41,093 nt of DNA from Discostella pseudostelligera (GCA_036940085.1 JALLBK010000023.1:1-41093), one strand, 5' to 3'. Shown: positions 9,896 to 22,526, counted from the stretch's first letter. The notes: a model not told the origin generated them from the sequence alone. Made by a program: numbers and translations.

Positions 9896-12641
9896 ATGGC
9901 TGGCAGTCCTCCAAACAATGGCAAAGGCGGTGGTAGTTATGGCAACGGCCCTGGCAAGATATCCGCTAATGCTTCTTGGCAGGGCGCAGTAGACCATGAG
10001 CTTTGGATCGACACTACCAGGGGAGGAGGTAAAGTGTCGTTTGCGGTACTACCTGACCCATCGCCGGTGAAGGTGAAAGTGAAAGCGAAAGCGAAGTTGA
10101 ATCCACTTTCTCTGCCCATAGCCAACGCCCTCGACGACCGTGACGACCAAGAAGAATACGTCCCACGATGGGCCCGTAGTTCCAACAAAAAATTAGCTGG
10201 TGATGATGACAACAACTCTGATGATCAATTTGGCTTGAATAACGAAGATGGGAAATACACTCCTACGGATGATCTCCCGCTTTTCGCCGATGAAGCAGCC
10301 AGAGCACTACATCAAGAGATTAAGATGCTTGAGCAGCGCAGAGATGAAGCAGCACGATCAACTCGTTCTCACAACGAGCGTATCAGCATCATCAACGACC
10401 ATCTGCGTAGTATTCGTCAAGAAATTGATCATACAAATTCCTTGGTTGCGGCCAAAAAGAATGAAGTCGACACTGAAGAGCATTTGCTATCATTGTCTCA
10501 GAGAGAATTGGGACAGAGCCTTCGGGATATTTCTGGTATCGAAAGTAAGAACCTCTCCACTCAGAACAATACCCTCAATATTCGGACTCAGATTAAAGTG
10601 GCAGAAGATGAATTGGAAAAATTGAGGACGGATTTCAACTTGAATCAAGAAGAGCTTGAGCAATGGGCAACTGCTGCCACTAAGAGGGAAGAAGAAAGTA
10701 TCGCTCTGCAGAAGTATGCTCTAGCAGATGAACTGAAAATCGAAGAGTTGACTCTGACTATTGAGGATTTGACGAAGCGTTTGCTGGAAAAGAAAACATT
10801 GCTGGAAAATGAGGTGACCGAAACGAGGTCGAACCAAACCGAATTGGACAAGATGGCAGACCGGTTCAAAAGTAGGCATGAGGAGAGGAGGCAGTTCATC
10901 GAACAGTGGAAAGATACGATAGAATCAATGAATAGCAGGGATGAAGCAATCAATGATTTAGCAGGGCAGTATGCTAGTCTCTCGAAACAGGAAGAAGACT
11001 TCAAAAGGGCTCGCCAAATGCATAGAGAACGGTTCGTGTATCTCGAGGTGAGATTACTACCACGCGCCGTCTCCACCCCCTAGCATCACCAACCATTTTG
11101 CTTCAAACTCACGTGCAATCATAATCCCACCTGTTCAGAATGAGAGAGAGAGCTCGCAACAAGACATTGATTACAAAGAAAGACTTTTGCAAACGAAGCG
11201 GCAAGAGTATTCATCGCTGCTAGACTCTGAAAACTCACTACGAGATGAGGTGGGCTCAGTTAAGAATGAAACGTCAATGGCAGTCACATTAGTCGAAAAC
11301 AAGAGAGCAGAGTATAAAAGGATCAACAAAGGACTGTATGAGAAGCAGGAACAGATTGGGATGTTGGCCAAACAGCTCGAAGAGATTAGTAGAAAGCTCA
11401 CGAACGAAAAGATGGGCACATGCTCAACAGAGCAACTCATGGAAACGATCGTCAAATCATTGGCAAATCGCGAAAGGGAATTGCAACAAGCAGAAAAGAG
11501 TATATCTATTCTGAAGAATACACTGTACAAGGACTCCAAACGGCTGGCCGATCTGCAGAAGCACGAGAGGGATTTGATATCCGAAATCCGAGGTATCATG
11601 GCAAATATCAAAAACTACACATCGAAAGTGAATGAACTTGACAATAGATACACTCGCCAACAAGAGCTACTATCCAATGCAAACTTTCAACTGGAGCAGA
11701 TGGAAAAGAAGGTTGCTCGTGGGCTGGGTGAGCGTTCAAATGAAGAGCAACAGCAGCTACAATTACAAATTAATTCTCTCGAGGTAACCCTGGAATCGGA
11801 AACAAAGAAAAAGCTCGTGCTATCTCAGCAGAAACGAAAGCTCCTAGTCGAACTGCGTGCTTGTGAAAAGAAATATGAGTTATCTGAATCCAAATACAAT
11901 GAAACTATGAAAATGATTGATGGCATTGATATGCAGATCTTCGCATGTGGGCAAAAATTGAAAGAGACGATAGCTGCAAAAGAAGAAGCCATGGTTCTAC
12001 ACGATGTTACGGTTCTTGATGTCAGGCGTCTTCGAGACTCCCTACTCAACCTATTACAGGCGGTTTATTCTTTAAAGGATCAAGCTTCCAAGTCCTCGAC
12101 GTCGATGCAAGAGAAGAAAGAGGAAATCATCAAACTCAACGAACGTAAAATCTCCCAGCTCCGAAAATCCAAAGACGATCGCCACAAATCAGCCGTTGAA
12201 CTTGGAAAAGTCAAGGCCGGGTTGGAGAAGATTATGGCAAAATACAGCATCATCAGTAGTGCCAACGCAAGGAAGGGCGAAGGAGAAGGGTACGAGTCTC
12301 CGGAGCTCAAGTTGATCCTTGCAGCCCAACGAAGAGAGGAGCTACAACGAGAGGGCAATAAACTTGATGCAACAATCCAACAGAAGGAGAATGAAATCCG
12401 GACGATGAAACAGACTCTAACCCAACTCAGAGGAGTGAACAATAATCTTCGCAGCTTATTTTCAAGAGCTGATGTGAACGGTGTCAAGTTTCAGGAATTG
12501 AAGGAACTGGAGAAGAAGACCCAATCCACCGATGAGTCCCTGTTCCGCGCACGAAAAGAGCTGCAGGTGTTGGAGAAAGCAATGGCCAAATGCAGATTAG
12601 AGATGGAACGCATCGCTGGTCAAGCTGAAGGGCAAGGATAG
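9896..12641 (+). CDS. CCDC39: CCDC39/FAP59-like axonemal coiled-coil protein
   Basis: Two exons, 9896-11047 and 11139-12641, joined in frame (884 aa). The start sits in a strong context (CCACCATGGC). After a Gly/Lys-rich and acidic N-terminus (about 1-125), almost the whole protein is coiled coil. Blocks collinear with animal CCDC39 are visible: SLSQRELG; ELEQW followed by ALQKYA; LLENEVTETRSNQTELDKMA; RRQFIEQWKDTIESMNSRD; and near the C-terminus LAAQRREELQREGNKLDA and NNNLRSLF. CCDC39 (FAP59 in Chlamydomonas), with CCDC40/FAP172, forms the 96-nm ruler along doublet microtubules that positions inner dynein arms and the nexin-dynein regulatory complex. In a diatom the only flagellated cells are male gametes of centrics, so expression during spermatogenesis is inferred. 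Its 3' end lies 128 bp from that of the convergent DUF6824 gene. Assignment rests on recalled family sequence, not a search. Confidence 0.8.
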
Positions 12642-12769
12642 CGAAATTATGAGGACTAGAGTACAAAGTCTATATCATTGCAGTATCTACAACTTATCAA
12701 TATATTTAAAACTACTAGGTGTGCACATGACATAAGAATACATGAAATGGAACATGGGTATTGTTGCTC

Positions 12770-14485
12770 TTAGATGGAAGCGGTTCTTGAAAAGTTCTCC
12801 GGAGACGGTAACACACCACCAGCTCTCGCTTCAGCATCATGCGCCGCATCGTCTTCGGGAGCCTTTTCGCTGGTCCCTGATGTCGGGTGTGGTAATTCAA
12901 CTCCGTCTGCAGGCGTCGCTTCGCTAGTCTCTGATAATGGATCTGGTAATTTGTCTACGTTGTCAGCACCATCGTCTACTTCAAGCGTCGTAACGCTTCT
13001 GTCAGCATTATCATTCACTTCGAACGCTGTCGTCTCATCGCTAGCCTCTGAAGTAAGATTGGCAGCAGGTTTAATATCACTGACATCGTCCCCATCTTCT
13101 GCCCTCTTTGGAGACGTACGATCCTTCTCACGCAGAGTCTGACTGACCTTCTCAGCCGCACGCCTGTCACCGACATCTTCCCATCGAGATGTTTCATCAT
13201 TCATCCTCAAAAAGCGACTAGGTGGATTGGCACTCCGGAGAGCACCAACAATCAATTTCGAGACGTTGGGTTTGTCAATCTTTTTTGCTACTAAGGATAG
13301 ATGGAGAAAGATATTGAGGACGAGAAGCTTAGTAATGTGATGAAGTGATGACATGAAATCATCGGTGCTGGCACTTACGAGCATAAATGTGGCGATATTG
13401 ATCGACTATCTCACGAAGTCTTACGTTTCCAGGATGATTGTTCGTCCTTCCTCCTCTGCCGAAGAGAACATCTTCGTCCTGTGGAATAATATAAGTGGCG
13501 CCATCGATATATTGAGTCTGCATATAGACCGTCCCTGACTTTTTCCCTTCAGGAGATGCAACGGGAGGTACTGCAATGTGGGAGGCTTCCGTCGGAACAA
13601 CATCTACTGGTTCACTATGTTCGTACTTCGCCTTTTTCACCTTTGCAGAATTCACCTTTGCTTCACTATTCACTTTTGATTCCTCTTCTGCTTCCTTTTC
13701 TGTGTCGGTGGCATCGCGCTTCGCTGACTTCTTCACAGCATTAGTGGTCGCCGACTCCACCACCTGCATCATCGCTGAAGTCACCATAAGATCTGAAATG
13801 TTGGATCCCTCCTTATCCTTCTTCATCGATGCCCACCTCGACTTTTCTCTCAATGCCTGTGAGGCCTTCCATGCTGCCTCTTGATCATTCACCTCATGCC
13901 ACTTTCCATTTGCATCCTTCTTCAAAAAGCGTCCGGGATTGGGTCCAGTTCGTAGGGCCTTGACGATGCGACGCGCCACATTGGGTTTCTCCGTCTTTGG
14001 AGAATTGATATAGTCCTGTCGATGGAGCTCAATTACGTCGCGATAACGCAAGTTGCCAATGTGATGGTTGGTAAGCCCACCCCGTCCAAAGAGAACATCC
14101 TGAAAAAGATGTTGATGATGCATGTAACGGCGGCAAGAAAGTTGAGATGAATCAGCAGTCAGCAGTCTCACCAATAGAACTCATACTTCATGCAAAACTG
14201 TAGACTAACCTGTTCAGTAATCTTTATTTCTTCCGACGTCGTTGCGTCACTGCTTGTCGGCATGGAAGCTGCTGATGGGCCCGTTGCCTGCGGCAACATG
14301 GACGTCGGAGCCGCAGGACCATCCAATTCAACGACATCATTCGTCTTGTTTGCACTTCCTTCCTCCGATGAAATCATGCTAATACCAATGGCGCTTGGCT
14401 CATCGACATCATGGTAGTCATCTTCTGCTTTCACCATGAGGGGTAGGGGCGGGTCCATCGTCCCCAAAGACAAAGAAGAAGGCAA
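12770..14485 (-). CDS. Protein with two tandem DUF6824-like domains
   Basis: Three exons on the minus strand, 14485-14210, 14099-13379 and 13287-12770, total 1515 nt in frame (504 aa). Domain 1 begins DVLFGRGGLTNHHIGN and includes EKPNVARRIVKAL, GRFLKKD and a Trp-rich end (KWHEVND) at the start of exon 2. Domain 2 begins DEDVLFGRGGRTNNHPGN, crosses the exon 2/3 junction after IYA, and ends with SRFLRMNDETSRWEDVGD. The linker is rich in Lys, Glu, Ala and Ser, and the N- and C-terminal tails are acidic and low-complexity. No signal peptide or membrane segment is seen, so a cytosolic or nuclear place is likely. DUF6824 has no established function; a regulatory or nucleic-acid role has not been shown and I do not assert one. 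It is divergent from glyoxalase II with a 347-bp shared promoter. Confidence 0.8.
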
Positions 14486-14675
14486 TGATTATGGCGCAGA
14501 ACTTCGGATATGCACCATCAATCACGTGCTCCGGTCGCGAGAGTGATTGGTTTGTGTTCGTTCAATCGCGAGTTTGGCAAAAAAGCAAGCACAACGTACC
14601 ACTGACACAGCGAAAGCGCGCTGTTGCGATAGTGCAGCGTGCAGCTTCAAGCACAAAGTTCAAGGTGGCGAAAAT

Positions 14676-14702
14676 GGCGGGAAGATGTGAGAATAGCGGG
14701 AA
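14676..14702 (+). promoter_or_regulatory. Pair of E2F-like sites between DUF6824 gene and glyoxalase II
   Basis: GGCGGGAA at 14676-14683 and AGCGGGAA at 14695-14702 lie in the spacer between genes starting at 14485 (-) and 14833 (+). GGCGGGAA is the classic E2F/DP core. Function is inferred from motif and position only. Confidence 0.4.
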
Positions 14703-14832
14703 GAACAAGCCACCAACATCCACGTGGCCCCCGCTGCATTCGTCAGCGGTCGACGAAGGTCGATGAATTGAACCATGATGGCCTGAGACTCCTGAGAGAC
14801 GATAGTACCACACCCTGTCTTATCATACGACG

Positions 14833-16210
14833 ATGCAAAGACTGCTTTTAATGGTGATCGTGGGCCTCATTCGTAGCGTATCATCCTTCACTTCATCACT
14901 GTACACAGCTCGAAGTCTCTTGGCATTGACGTCGTCCTCCCTTGTGGCTTCGTCATCTTCTCCAAAAAGCACAAGATCTTCCACCTTCGACAGCAGCTGT
15001 CAACCCATCAACAGAAATAGCAACAACCGTCTCACGCGGAGGAGCAGTAGTACTAGTTTCTCATACGGAATGATGAGCAAATACGTAGGATCGTTGGAAG
15101 TGGTGCAGTTCCCATGTCTCAATGATAATTATGGGTGAGTACTTTTATGTAGCCATGCCCCCCCCGTCACCCCCTCTCCTACATCCACGTGATTGCATAG
15201 CATTACCTACATTATCAGAAGTACATCATTCAATTTGTTGTCTAATCCTGACGAGTAAATATCAAACCGCTAATGATGGATAAAACTATACAGCATCAAC
15301 AACTTCGCTGATCGAATTATTCTTTTTGAGTACTCATGCTTTATTGTTTGAATTCATCAATGAATTATTTCTCCTCAGATATTTGATTCATGATCCCAAG
15401 ACCGGTCAAACTGCAGCAGTGGACACTCCCTGTGCTACGTCATATAAACGTGAATTAGATAAGAGAGGTTGGAAACTGACTCACATTCTCAACACTCATC
15501 ATCATAGTGATCATGTCGGGGGGAACATGGCGTTGAAGTCGGAGGGTGTTCAAGTATATGGACCTGCGAATGATGGAAATATTCCTGGTATGGACGTTCG
15601 ATTGGCAGACAATGATACGATCTCTTTTAGTGGGGCAAATGCTGTGGTGATGGGTGAGTTGCTCGTGGATTACTTACTACGAAAACTGTTATTTGTTGCG
15701 AGGCAGCATTCTCTTCGAATTCATTTTGCTGGCTTGATTGTGCTTATCGAACCCACAGATGTCGGAGGACACACTCGCGGTCATATTGCATACTACTTTC
15801 CAGAAGAGAAGTCAGCATTCGTCGGAGATAGTTTATTTGCCCTAGGATGTGGTCGGATGTTTGAGGGGACGCCTCAACAATTCTGGACGAGTCTCCAACG
15901 GTTACGCAATCTCCCCGATGACACATCCATTTACTGTGCCCATGAATATACCGAAAGCAATGCTAGATTCGCCATGAGTGTCGAACCGAGCAATTCCAAT
16001 CTCGTACGAAGGGTAGAGGAAATTAAAGCAAAACGTGCTCGGGGGGAACCAACGGTACCCTCGTTGTTGGGAGAAGAAAAGGCGACCAATCCATTTTTGA
16101 GAGGAGATATCAGTTCAGAGATTCGAAAGAACGTCGGTGCGAGCGAGGGTGAGGATGGTGCCGCAATATTTGCCAAGCTTCGACTTCGGAAGGATAATTT
16201 TCGTGGATGA
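14833..16210 (+). CDS. Hydroxyacylglutathione hydrolase (glyoxalase II)
   Basis: Three exons, 14833-15134, 15379-15653 and 15759-16210, 1029 nt in frame (342 aa). Glyoxalase II hydrolyses S-D-lactoylglutathione to D-lactate and glutathione, the second step of methylglyoxal detoxification. The metallo-beta-lactamase metal motif THHHSDHVGG follows LTHILN in exon 2. Further metal ligands are in DVGGHTRGHIAYYF and FVGDSLFALGCGRMFEGT of exon 3, and AHEYTESNARFA is the family substrate-side motif. The N-terminus has a hydrophobic signal-like segment (RLLLMVIVGLIRSVSSF) followed by a Ser/Arg-rich stretch of about 60 residues. The SSF junction resembles the diatom plastid cleavage motif (ASAF-type). 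A second Met pair just before SKYVGSLEVVQF could give a cytosolic form. Plastid targeting is inference. Confidence 0.9.
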
Positions 16211-16604
16211 TGTAGAATGGCGCAACTGTATTGAATAGCGATCATAGGGGACTATTAGTATTGAGTTATTGATAGCATCGTTCAGCAGGAGTCCAGGAGT
16301 CCTCGCGGGATATGACTTAACTTGTCACGACAAGGATGAAGTTATCCATGCCGGGGTCATTAGGCGAGCAAATTTTGATATGTCCAGAGCACAAAGAGTG
16401 GCAAACACTGCGTCGTCACGCCAGGATTTCCTGTGTAGCTTTCCGCGGTTCCCTGATGTCGTTGCAGCGACAAATCCTTCGTCTGGGTTTCCAAGCGTGA
16501 TCCACTCTAACGATGTCCCACCCAAATATCCTCAACTGTTTGACCTAGGACATCTCAATGTTGGTCAACACCAATTCGTATTCCTCATCTTTGCATCTCG
16601 ACTC
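16211..16604. other. Convergent intergenic region
   Basis: About 390 bp between the glyoxalase II stop (+) and the glycosyltransferase stop (-). No coding or structural signal is seen. Confidence 0.6.
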
Positions 16605-19600
16605 TTAAAGGAGATACAACGTATTCTCCTTATTACTCGATGCAGCGTCGCAGTGATGCAGTTTGTAGAATAGAGACGCTTCGTTCATTATGGACGTCAG
16701 CGCACACGTTGCGAATACGTTCCGTTTGTGAAGCTTGGGATCCAACTTTTCTATCCCCGGACCAATCACCTTCTTGTAAGCTTGATCGGGTGACATCGCA
16801 TCGTCGCCTGGTTCAACGAGTAGGGGTTTTGAGCAAGTGAAAATATCTTCGTCCACCAAGTACTTGGAGAATATGACTTCCCCCACTCCGTAGTTCTGAC
16901 AATAATGAAGAATTGAGGGGAGAGTATGCCGACTTTGGTTGGGTAAAATTCCGGTCATGCACACTTCATCGTCGGGAATCGCATCGATCATACTCCATCC
17001 CTCTCCGTAACCATTCACTACTGATATGCACATTGAATTCACTATTTCATGTGGAAGTTCCCTGTCGGCAGCAGCGAGGCTGTATGCGTACATTTCCGAC
17101 ATTAACTCAGGCTTTGCCTTGTAGATTAGTGGTGCTAGCTCAACCCATCTTCTCACAATGGTGTGCATGTCAAGAGCAGTGCCCATGTATGGAGCGCCGA
17201 CTTGGAAATTGCGAACTGCTGTCCTTTCGTCGACTTTGAGCGCTGGGCTGTCAGCACCTGCTAATTCAGCGAACTTCATCCACTTTGTGTCAAATGCTTT
17301 AAGTTACGAATTGTAGGCAGAGCGTTAGCAAAAGAACCTTTGGGCAAATGAAAAGAACTGTTTCAAAGATGCATGAATAGAAGTAACATACCATATGTCT
17401 GCCCAAAAGGCGCCCCAGCCTCAACTTTAGTCTTTCTTTCTGACGCCTCGTAGAACGGTTTCCAAAACTCGACACTGCTACCACTAAAATCAGTTGTCAA
17501 TGGTCGCAAAAATATCATATCTGGATCGATGATAATCACAACAGCATTGTCCTCGACGGCTGTCATTTTGCCAGCGGCCTCATTCCAGCCAAAATCGCTA
17601 CTATTCTCCAGGTAGTATTTGACGCCGAAAGGTTTGTTAAAGTACTTGTAGTCTATGTTAGATGATGATCCGTCATTATGAACATCTGAAAATTTAGGCG
17701 TGAAGAATATGCGGAACCTGTTTGACATCACGGCGATGTGCTGTGACAAAGAAATCAGCAAACGGGGATGTTTTAGTTCCATGACAGGTGAACAAGATAC
17801 AGACGATCATTAATGAGCTCACCAGCTGATGGAACTCTCTCGCTTCTGCAGTTTGCTTTTCGGTGCATCCTGATGCTATACGCGTTATGATACCAAGCTG
17901 TTTCGCTCTCATTGCGGAGAAGAAGAGTAAGTACGATTCCCAATGCTGCGACGGTGAGCAGTCGGTAGAAAAGACCAGATACAGCGTCACATTATCATTA
18001 ACTTCCATCTCATCATCTTCATTCGGAAGGAAACCCAGAGATTTGATCATACTCTCTTCCAGAGATCTTATCCCATGGTCGGACTGGGAAGTTTTGATAT
18101 GTTCATAAGATTCGGTTCTTGCATTCCTTAATCTCTCCAACTGGTTTTGAGTATTCAGTGTACCGTTGGTTTGCTCTGACTCTAGAGGGGCTTTCGCATC
18201 TTGATTCTGCACAACGTCATGCACAACCAGAGAAGAATTCAATCCAGTAGAGGCATTCGCATTAATTGGTTGTCCGTCGCCACTAGAAGGCACGTCTCCA
18301 ATTCCATTTTGTTTTTCATTCTCGTTGTCCTTCAGCACTCTTTCATCACCGTCAATACCAACCCAACCGATGGGATATTCTCTGGCAAAGTCATTGAAAT
18401 TTGCGAAGAACTTATTATTTTGCATCTCATACTTGACAGGATTCCATCCGTAAAAGCTCGAGTATTTCGACATCCCGTAATAACCTCTGATTCTTGAAAT
18501 GTATCCGGAAAAGGTGCTATAATACGTGCCCACAAACACTCGTCCGCGGCTAGCAACAATGACCTCGATCATGCCGAGATGTTCTTTACTAAAACTGCTC
18601 AAATTGGCCAAATCCCAATAATCGTCAAGAAACCGCAAGTCATGGTTAGAATTCATGAAGGGATCGAAGAACTTCTTATTGGTCTCGTCGGTCGCAACGT
18701 AAAGAAGTTCCCCTGGTTCCCACAGATCACGGGTGTTTTGCCACCTGCAAATAAAGTACATTAAGAGGCATCATCCACAAAATGAACTTGCTTGGTACCA
18801 TCGAAATGATTTCAATAAAAAAACATGAGCTTACCATCGATCTTCACTCAACAAAACATCTGGATATTGCAGATCAGTTCGCCGAACGTGAAGGGACGAA
18901 TAACCGCCACCACCTTCTTCGTCGAGGGAGAATCCTAGCTGTATGGCTTCTTGTTGAAGGGCTCTAACAATTTTACCCGCTGCGCAGAAGATGCGATCGT
19001 TGTAGTGCAAGAAGTCTCGAACAAATCTCTTCATATAGTTGTCGATGGAAGGGTTACTGAAATAAATGAACTGGTAGAAGTGGCCTATCATTCAGCACCG
19101 ACTGCGTTAGTACAAGTAAAATCAGGCAACGAGTTATCATCAATTTGTACTGAATTCACTCACTAAGGAGTCGATTGTCAGCATCGTATGAGTCAAAATG
19201 TATTATATCTGGTTCAGCGAGTTCTTGAGTGTAGTACACGCGGGTGCGATCCTGAACGATTCAGAGGTGGTGCGATAGAAAATTCATTAACATATTTATC
19301 CAGAGAGACGACGGTCGACTCAAAATGATGTAAATACTTACCCCACAAAAATTCAAGACATCTGGACTGTCCTTCATCTGTCCGGTTTTGAACGACATTT
19401 CATCAAAAATTAAGCATGTGTCCACCTTGGCACTGGTTCCAATAGGGGGCACTTTTGTGCTCGAGTGCAGACTAAGTATGTCAAATATTTCACCGCAATA
19501 AATATTACCTACACGTGAGTAGAAACAGAACAGTCACAGATGAGTGTCAGTAACTGCATCAAACATCCTCGCAGCATCGCCCACTCACTCTTTTTCCTGT

Positions 19601-22526
19601 TCTCACAAAATTGTGATAGTTCCAACACGCGCTTGTAGGTATTCTCATCTAATGATACCAATCCGCTCCCCTTTGCTTCCAGCTCAATGAACTCTTTCAT
19701 TGATATTACAGAGATGCGTTTCTTGAATTCTTCGTCCTGGAAAGAATAAAATTGCTCAAAACTGTCGAGCGTGCTGTCGTCCATCTTATGATGAAAATAG
19801 AGTGAATGATGAGATGAAGACTGATGAACAACATCACGAATGGGCTGCATCACGAAACTTACCTCCAAACGAAGATTTTGAGTTGGTGGGAGTACAACAG
19901 TACGACCCGTTGCAGCTATGGAAGCAAACGAATAAGAACAGCGAAAGATCATGGAGGGAAGATGCGGTAACGAGACAATGCAACCTACCTGCGAAGACAA
20001 AAATTATCTCGAGCGACATCCGAATATTATTGAATCGACCAGCATCCTGCCAAAATGTGATGTATTTTGTTTTGCCTCCCCTAGTTGATGGACGAAATGG
20101 ACTGACGAAATCTTCATCCCTCGTGCCCTGTGGATCATTCCAATAAACAAGATTGCTGACGTCGACATCACATCGAATGCTGCCTCGAGACGCACCTATT
20201 AACGCAGGCGTCTTTTCCAGCGGAAGACCTGATAATCCACGGGACAAATGAATCGGACGAGGAATTGGCTTTCCTAGTAGTGAGATATCTGCAACTGGGC
20301 CGAGAGGAGAAGCTGAATTCGGCTCTAAATCGCGTAGTACGTGATTATCTCCATCAATCCCTAGCCAAGCAATTGGAAATTCTCTAGCCTCGAAGTTCCC
20401 TTCTGGATACACCCATTTTTGCATTGCCAATCGACGGGGCCGATATGAGTAATAATTTGATACTTTTGATAACCCATAGTAGCCGCGCAACCGCATTATG
20501 TATCCTGAGAATGTTGAGTGCCAAGTCCCAACGAAGAGTCTCCCTCTACTTGCAACGGCGCTTTCGACCATACCCAATAGACTGGGATCAAGGTTAACCA
20601 GACCTGCTCTCTCGAAATAGTCCTCTAGAAATCGGAGATCATAATGTTCAGCAAATGGACCGAAGAAAGATTTGTCTCTCTCATCTGTTGCGATGTAGAG
20701 CAATTCTTTCGGTTGCCATAATTTGGCTGTATTGTTGAACCATTCTTCTCCGCTGATCTTCACCTCTTTGAATTGTAAGTCACCCCGACGTACGTGTAAA
20801 GCAGAATATCCGCCAGCACCCTCTGCGTCTATTTTGAATCCGCGTTCCATTCCTTCCTTTTGCAATAGTTGGACGATCTTTCCTGCTGCACAGAATATAT
20901 TATCCTGGTAATGAACAAAATCACGAACGAACCGTTTCATATAGTTGTCGACCATAGGATCCGTGAAATAAATGGTGCAATAGAAATGGCTTAATAACCG
21001 TAGCTCATTGACATCTCCAGTACGAAAGTGCAATATGTTTGGTTCTGCCGTGTCAGATCCATAATATATTCGCTCTCGATCCTGCTCAATGCGACGAAAT
21101 GTAAGGATCAGGGTCAGAATTTACGATTCGTAATACTTTGTCAGGTGTACACAAAAGTGTTTCTCACCCCGCAGAATTGATTGATTTTGTCGCTGGTCTC
21201 GACAGTGGTGCCTGCAGACGGGCCATCTTTGAATGCATCGTTGTCAAAAATCAAACAGTTACTTTCTTTGACTGGAGCAATACTGCCCCTCTCTCGCAAG
21301 AATCGATAAATATCATAACAAGTGTTTTCGCCTGCGATCATATTGAGGAAGGTATTGTAATTGTCAGTTTAATTGAACGTCGTCAAATGTTGGAATGAAT
21401 GTACTGGCATCACCAGTGAGCAAAAGTCTCCACTCACTGTTGTCATATGGATCACACCTCTCTGCAATCGAGAGAAGTTTGGCCCGCTTCGACTCGTCGT
21501 CTACTTCCAGGTACCCTCCCTTTTTCATCTCCCTCTGGAAAAATTCTTTGGTCGAAATGACATCAACTCTCCTCTTGAACAATTCACTGTACAGAGGGAA
21601 GAAATCATTCAACGATTGCGTACGTGTACCATCAGAGAGTAGGTATATAGTTTGAGGGGGCGGTATGACGAGCGTTCGACCTGTGGCGGCAGCAATCACA
21701 AATACAATCTCTGCGGACATTCGGATGTTGTTGAAACCACCCGGGTCAAATTCAAAGGTGATGTATTTCCTTTCCCCCGTGACTTTGAATGGGCTGATAA
21801 ATTGTTCATCCCTGGTTCCTTGAGGCGAATTCCAGTAAGCCATAGCGCTAACATAGATGATGAAACGGGAAGTGGTTAGGGTCTTGTGCATCAGAGAAAA
21901 TAAAGACGAAATCAATTCTGTACTTACTTGACATCGGCATCACACTCTATAGTTCCACGCTTTGCCCCAATAAGTGCTGGAGTTTCCTCCATGGGCAATC
22001 CCGAAAAACCCCTTGCAAGTTTTTGATTGACATTCTCTAGAACATCTTCCATTGGACCTCGGCCAGACGTGTCATTTTGATTTTTATCTGACGATGAAAT
22101 CTCCTCCCCATTCTGTACCTCTCCTGACTCATTTTCTATAACTTTGACCTCGTCTATTGCTTTCTGCTCCAGCTGCTGCTTCTGCTGCCTCTGCTCTAAA
22201 TGCTCTCTCAAACTCAATTTATGTTCCAGCAAATTTTTATGCACTCCATGTTGCATGGCATCTGCGGCATCGACGCTAACATCCGACAAATTTGCCGCAT
22301 TTCCAATAAGCCCATGTGCCTTATTCATAATATCCGAATCGACGGCATGAAACATTGGATAGATGTGGAACAGATTTATTGCCATGATGATGAATGCAAT
22401 CATACCCAAGACGATTTGTATGGTGCGAACAGGCGAGATTCTACCGAACGGCGACGACGCTGATGATGCCGTCGACGGCACGGCGCGTGCCGATCGATAC
22501 ATTGGCTGGCGTGAGAAGTTCATCAT
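16605..22526 (-). CDS. Tri-modular Golgi-type glycosyltransferase: two O-fucosyltransferase-like domains plus one SERGT/HPAT-like domain
   Basis: Twelve exons on the minus strand: 22526-21928, 21847-21438, 21331-21168, 21081-19989, 19915-19863, 19784-19589, 19508-19342, 19251-19164, 19084-18835, 18744-17823, 17740-17392 and 17296-16605. They sum to 4983 nt in one frame (1660 aa). A short cytosolic tail and a membrane anchor (about residues 35-57) make it type II. After a Gln/Lys/Glu-rich stem comes module 1 (about 170-640): GLPMEETPALIG, GGFNNIRMS, GRTLVIPPPQ, ALHVRRGDLQ (487-492), LLYIATDE and VASRGRLFVGTWHSTFSGY. Module 2 (about 670-1125) repeats these (GLPLEKTPALIG, RFNNIRMS, GRTVVLPPTQ, LHVRRTDLQ, LLYVATDE). 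Both resemble GT-B GDP-fucose protein O-fucosyltransferases. Module 3 (about 1259-1620) has YLVFSTDCSPSQHWESY, RFRIFFTPKFS, FNKPFGV and a DPDM metal motif (1386-1389), like GT-A serine-galactosyl or hydroxyproline-arabinosyl transferases. Exons 4 and 10 each span a module boundary without a stop, so this is one gene. Donor and acceptor specificities are unknown. Confidence 0.85.

Noticed and set aside
10645..11611. Long minus-strand open frames opposite the CCDC39-like gene
   Set aside because: They are Ser/Leu-rich shadows of Glu/Lys-rich coiled-coil coding on the plus strand.
16269..17239. Plus-strand open frames opposite the glycosyltransferase 3' end
   Set aside because: They overlap the well-supported minus-strand module 3 and show no motif.
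16605..22526. Annotating three separate glycosyltransferase genes
   Set aside because: Two exons run across the module boundaries without a stop, and neither inner module has its own membrane anchor or start site.
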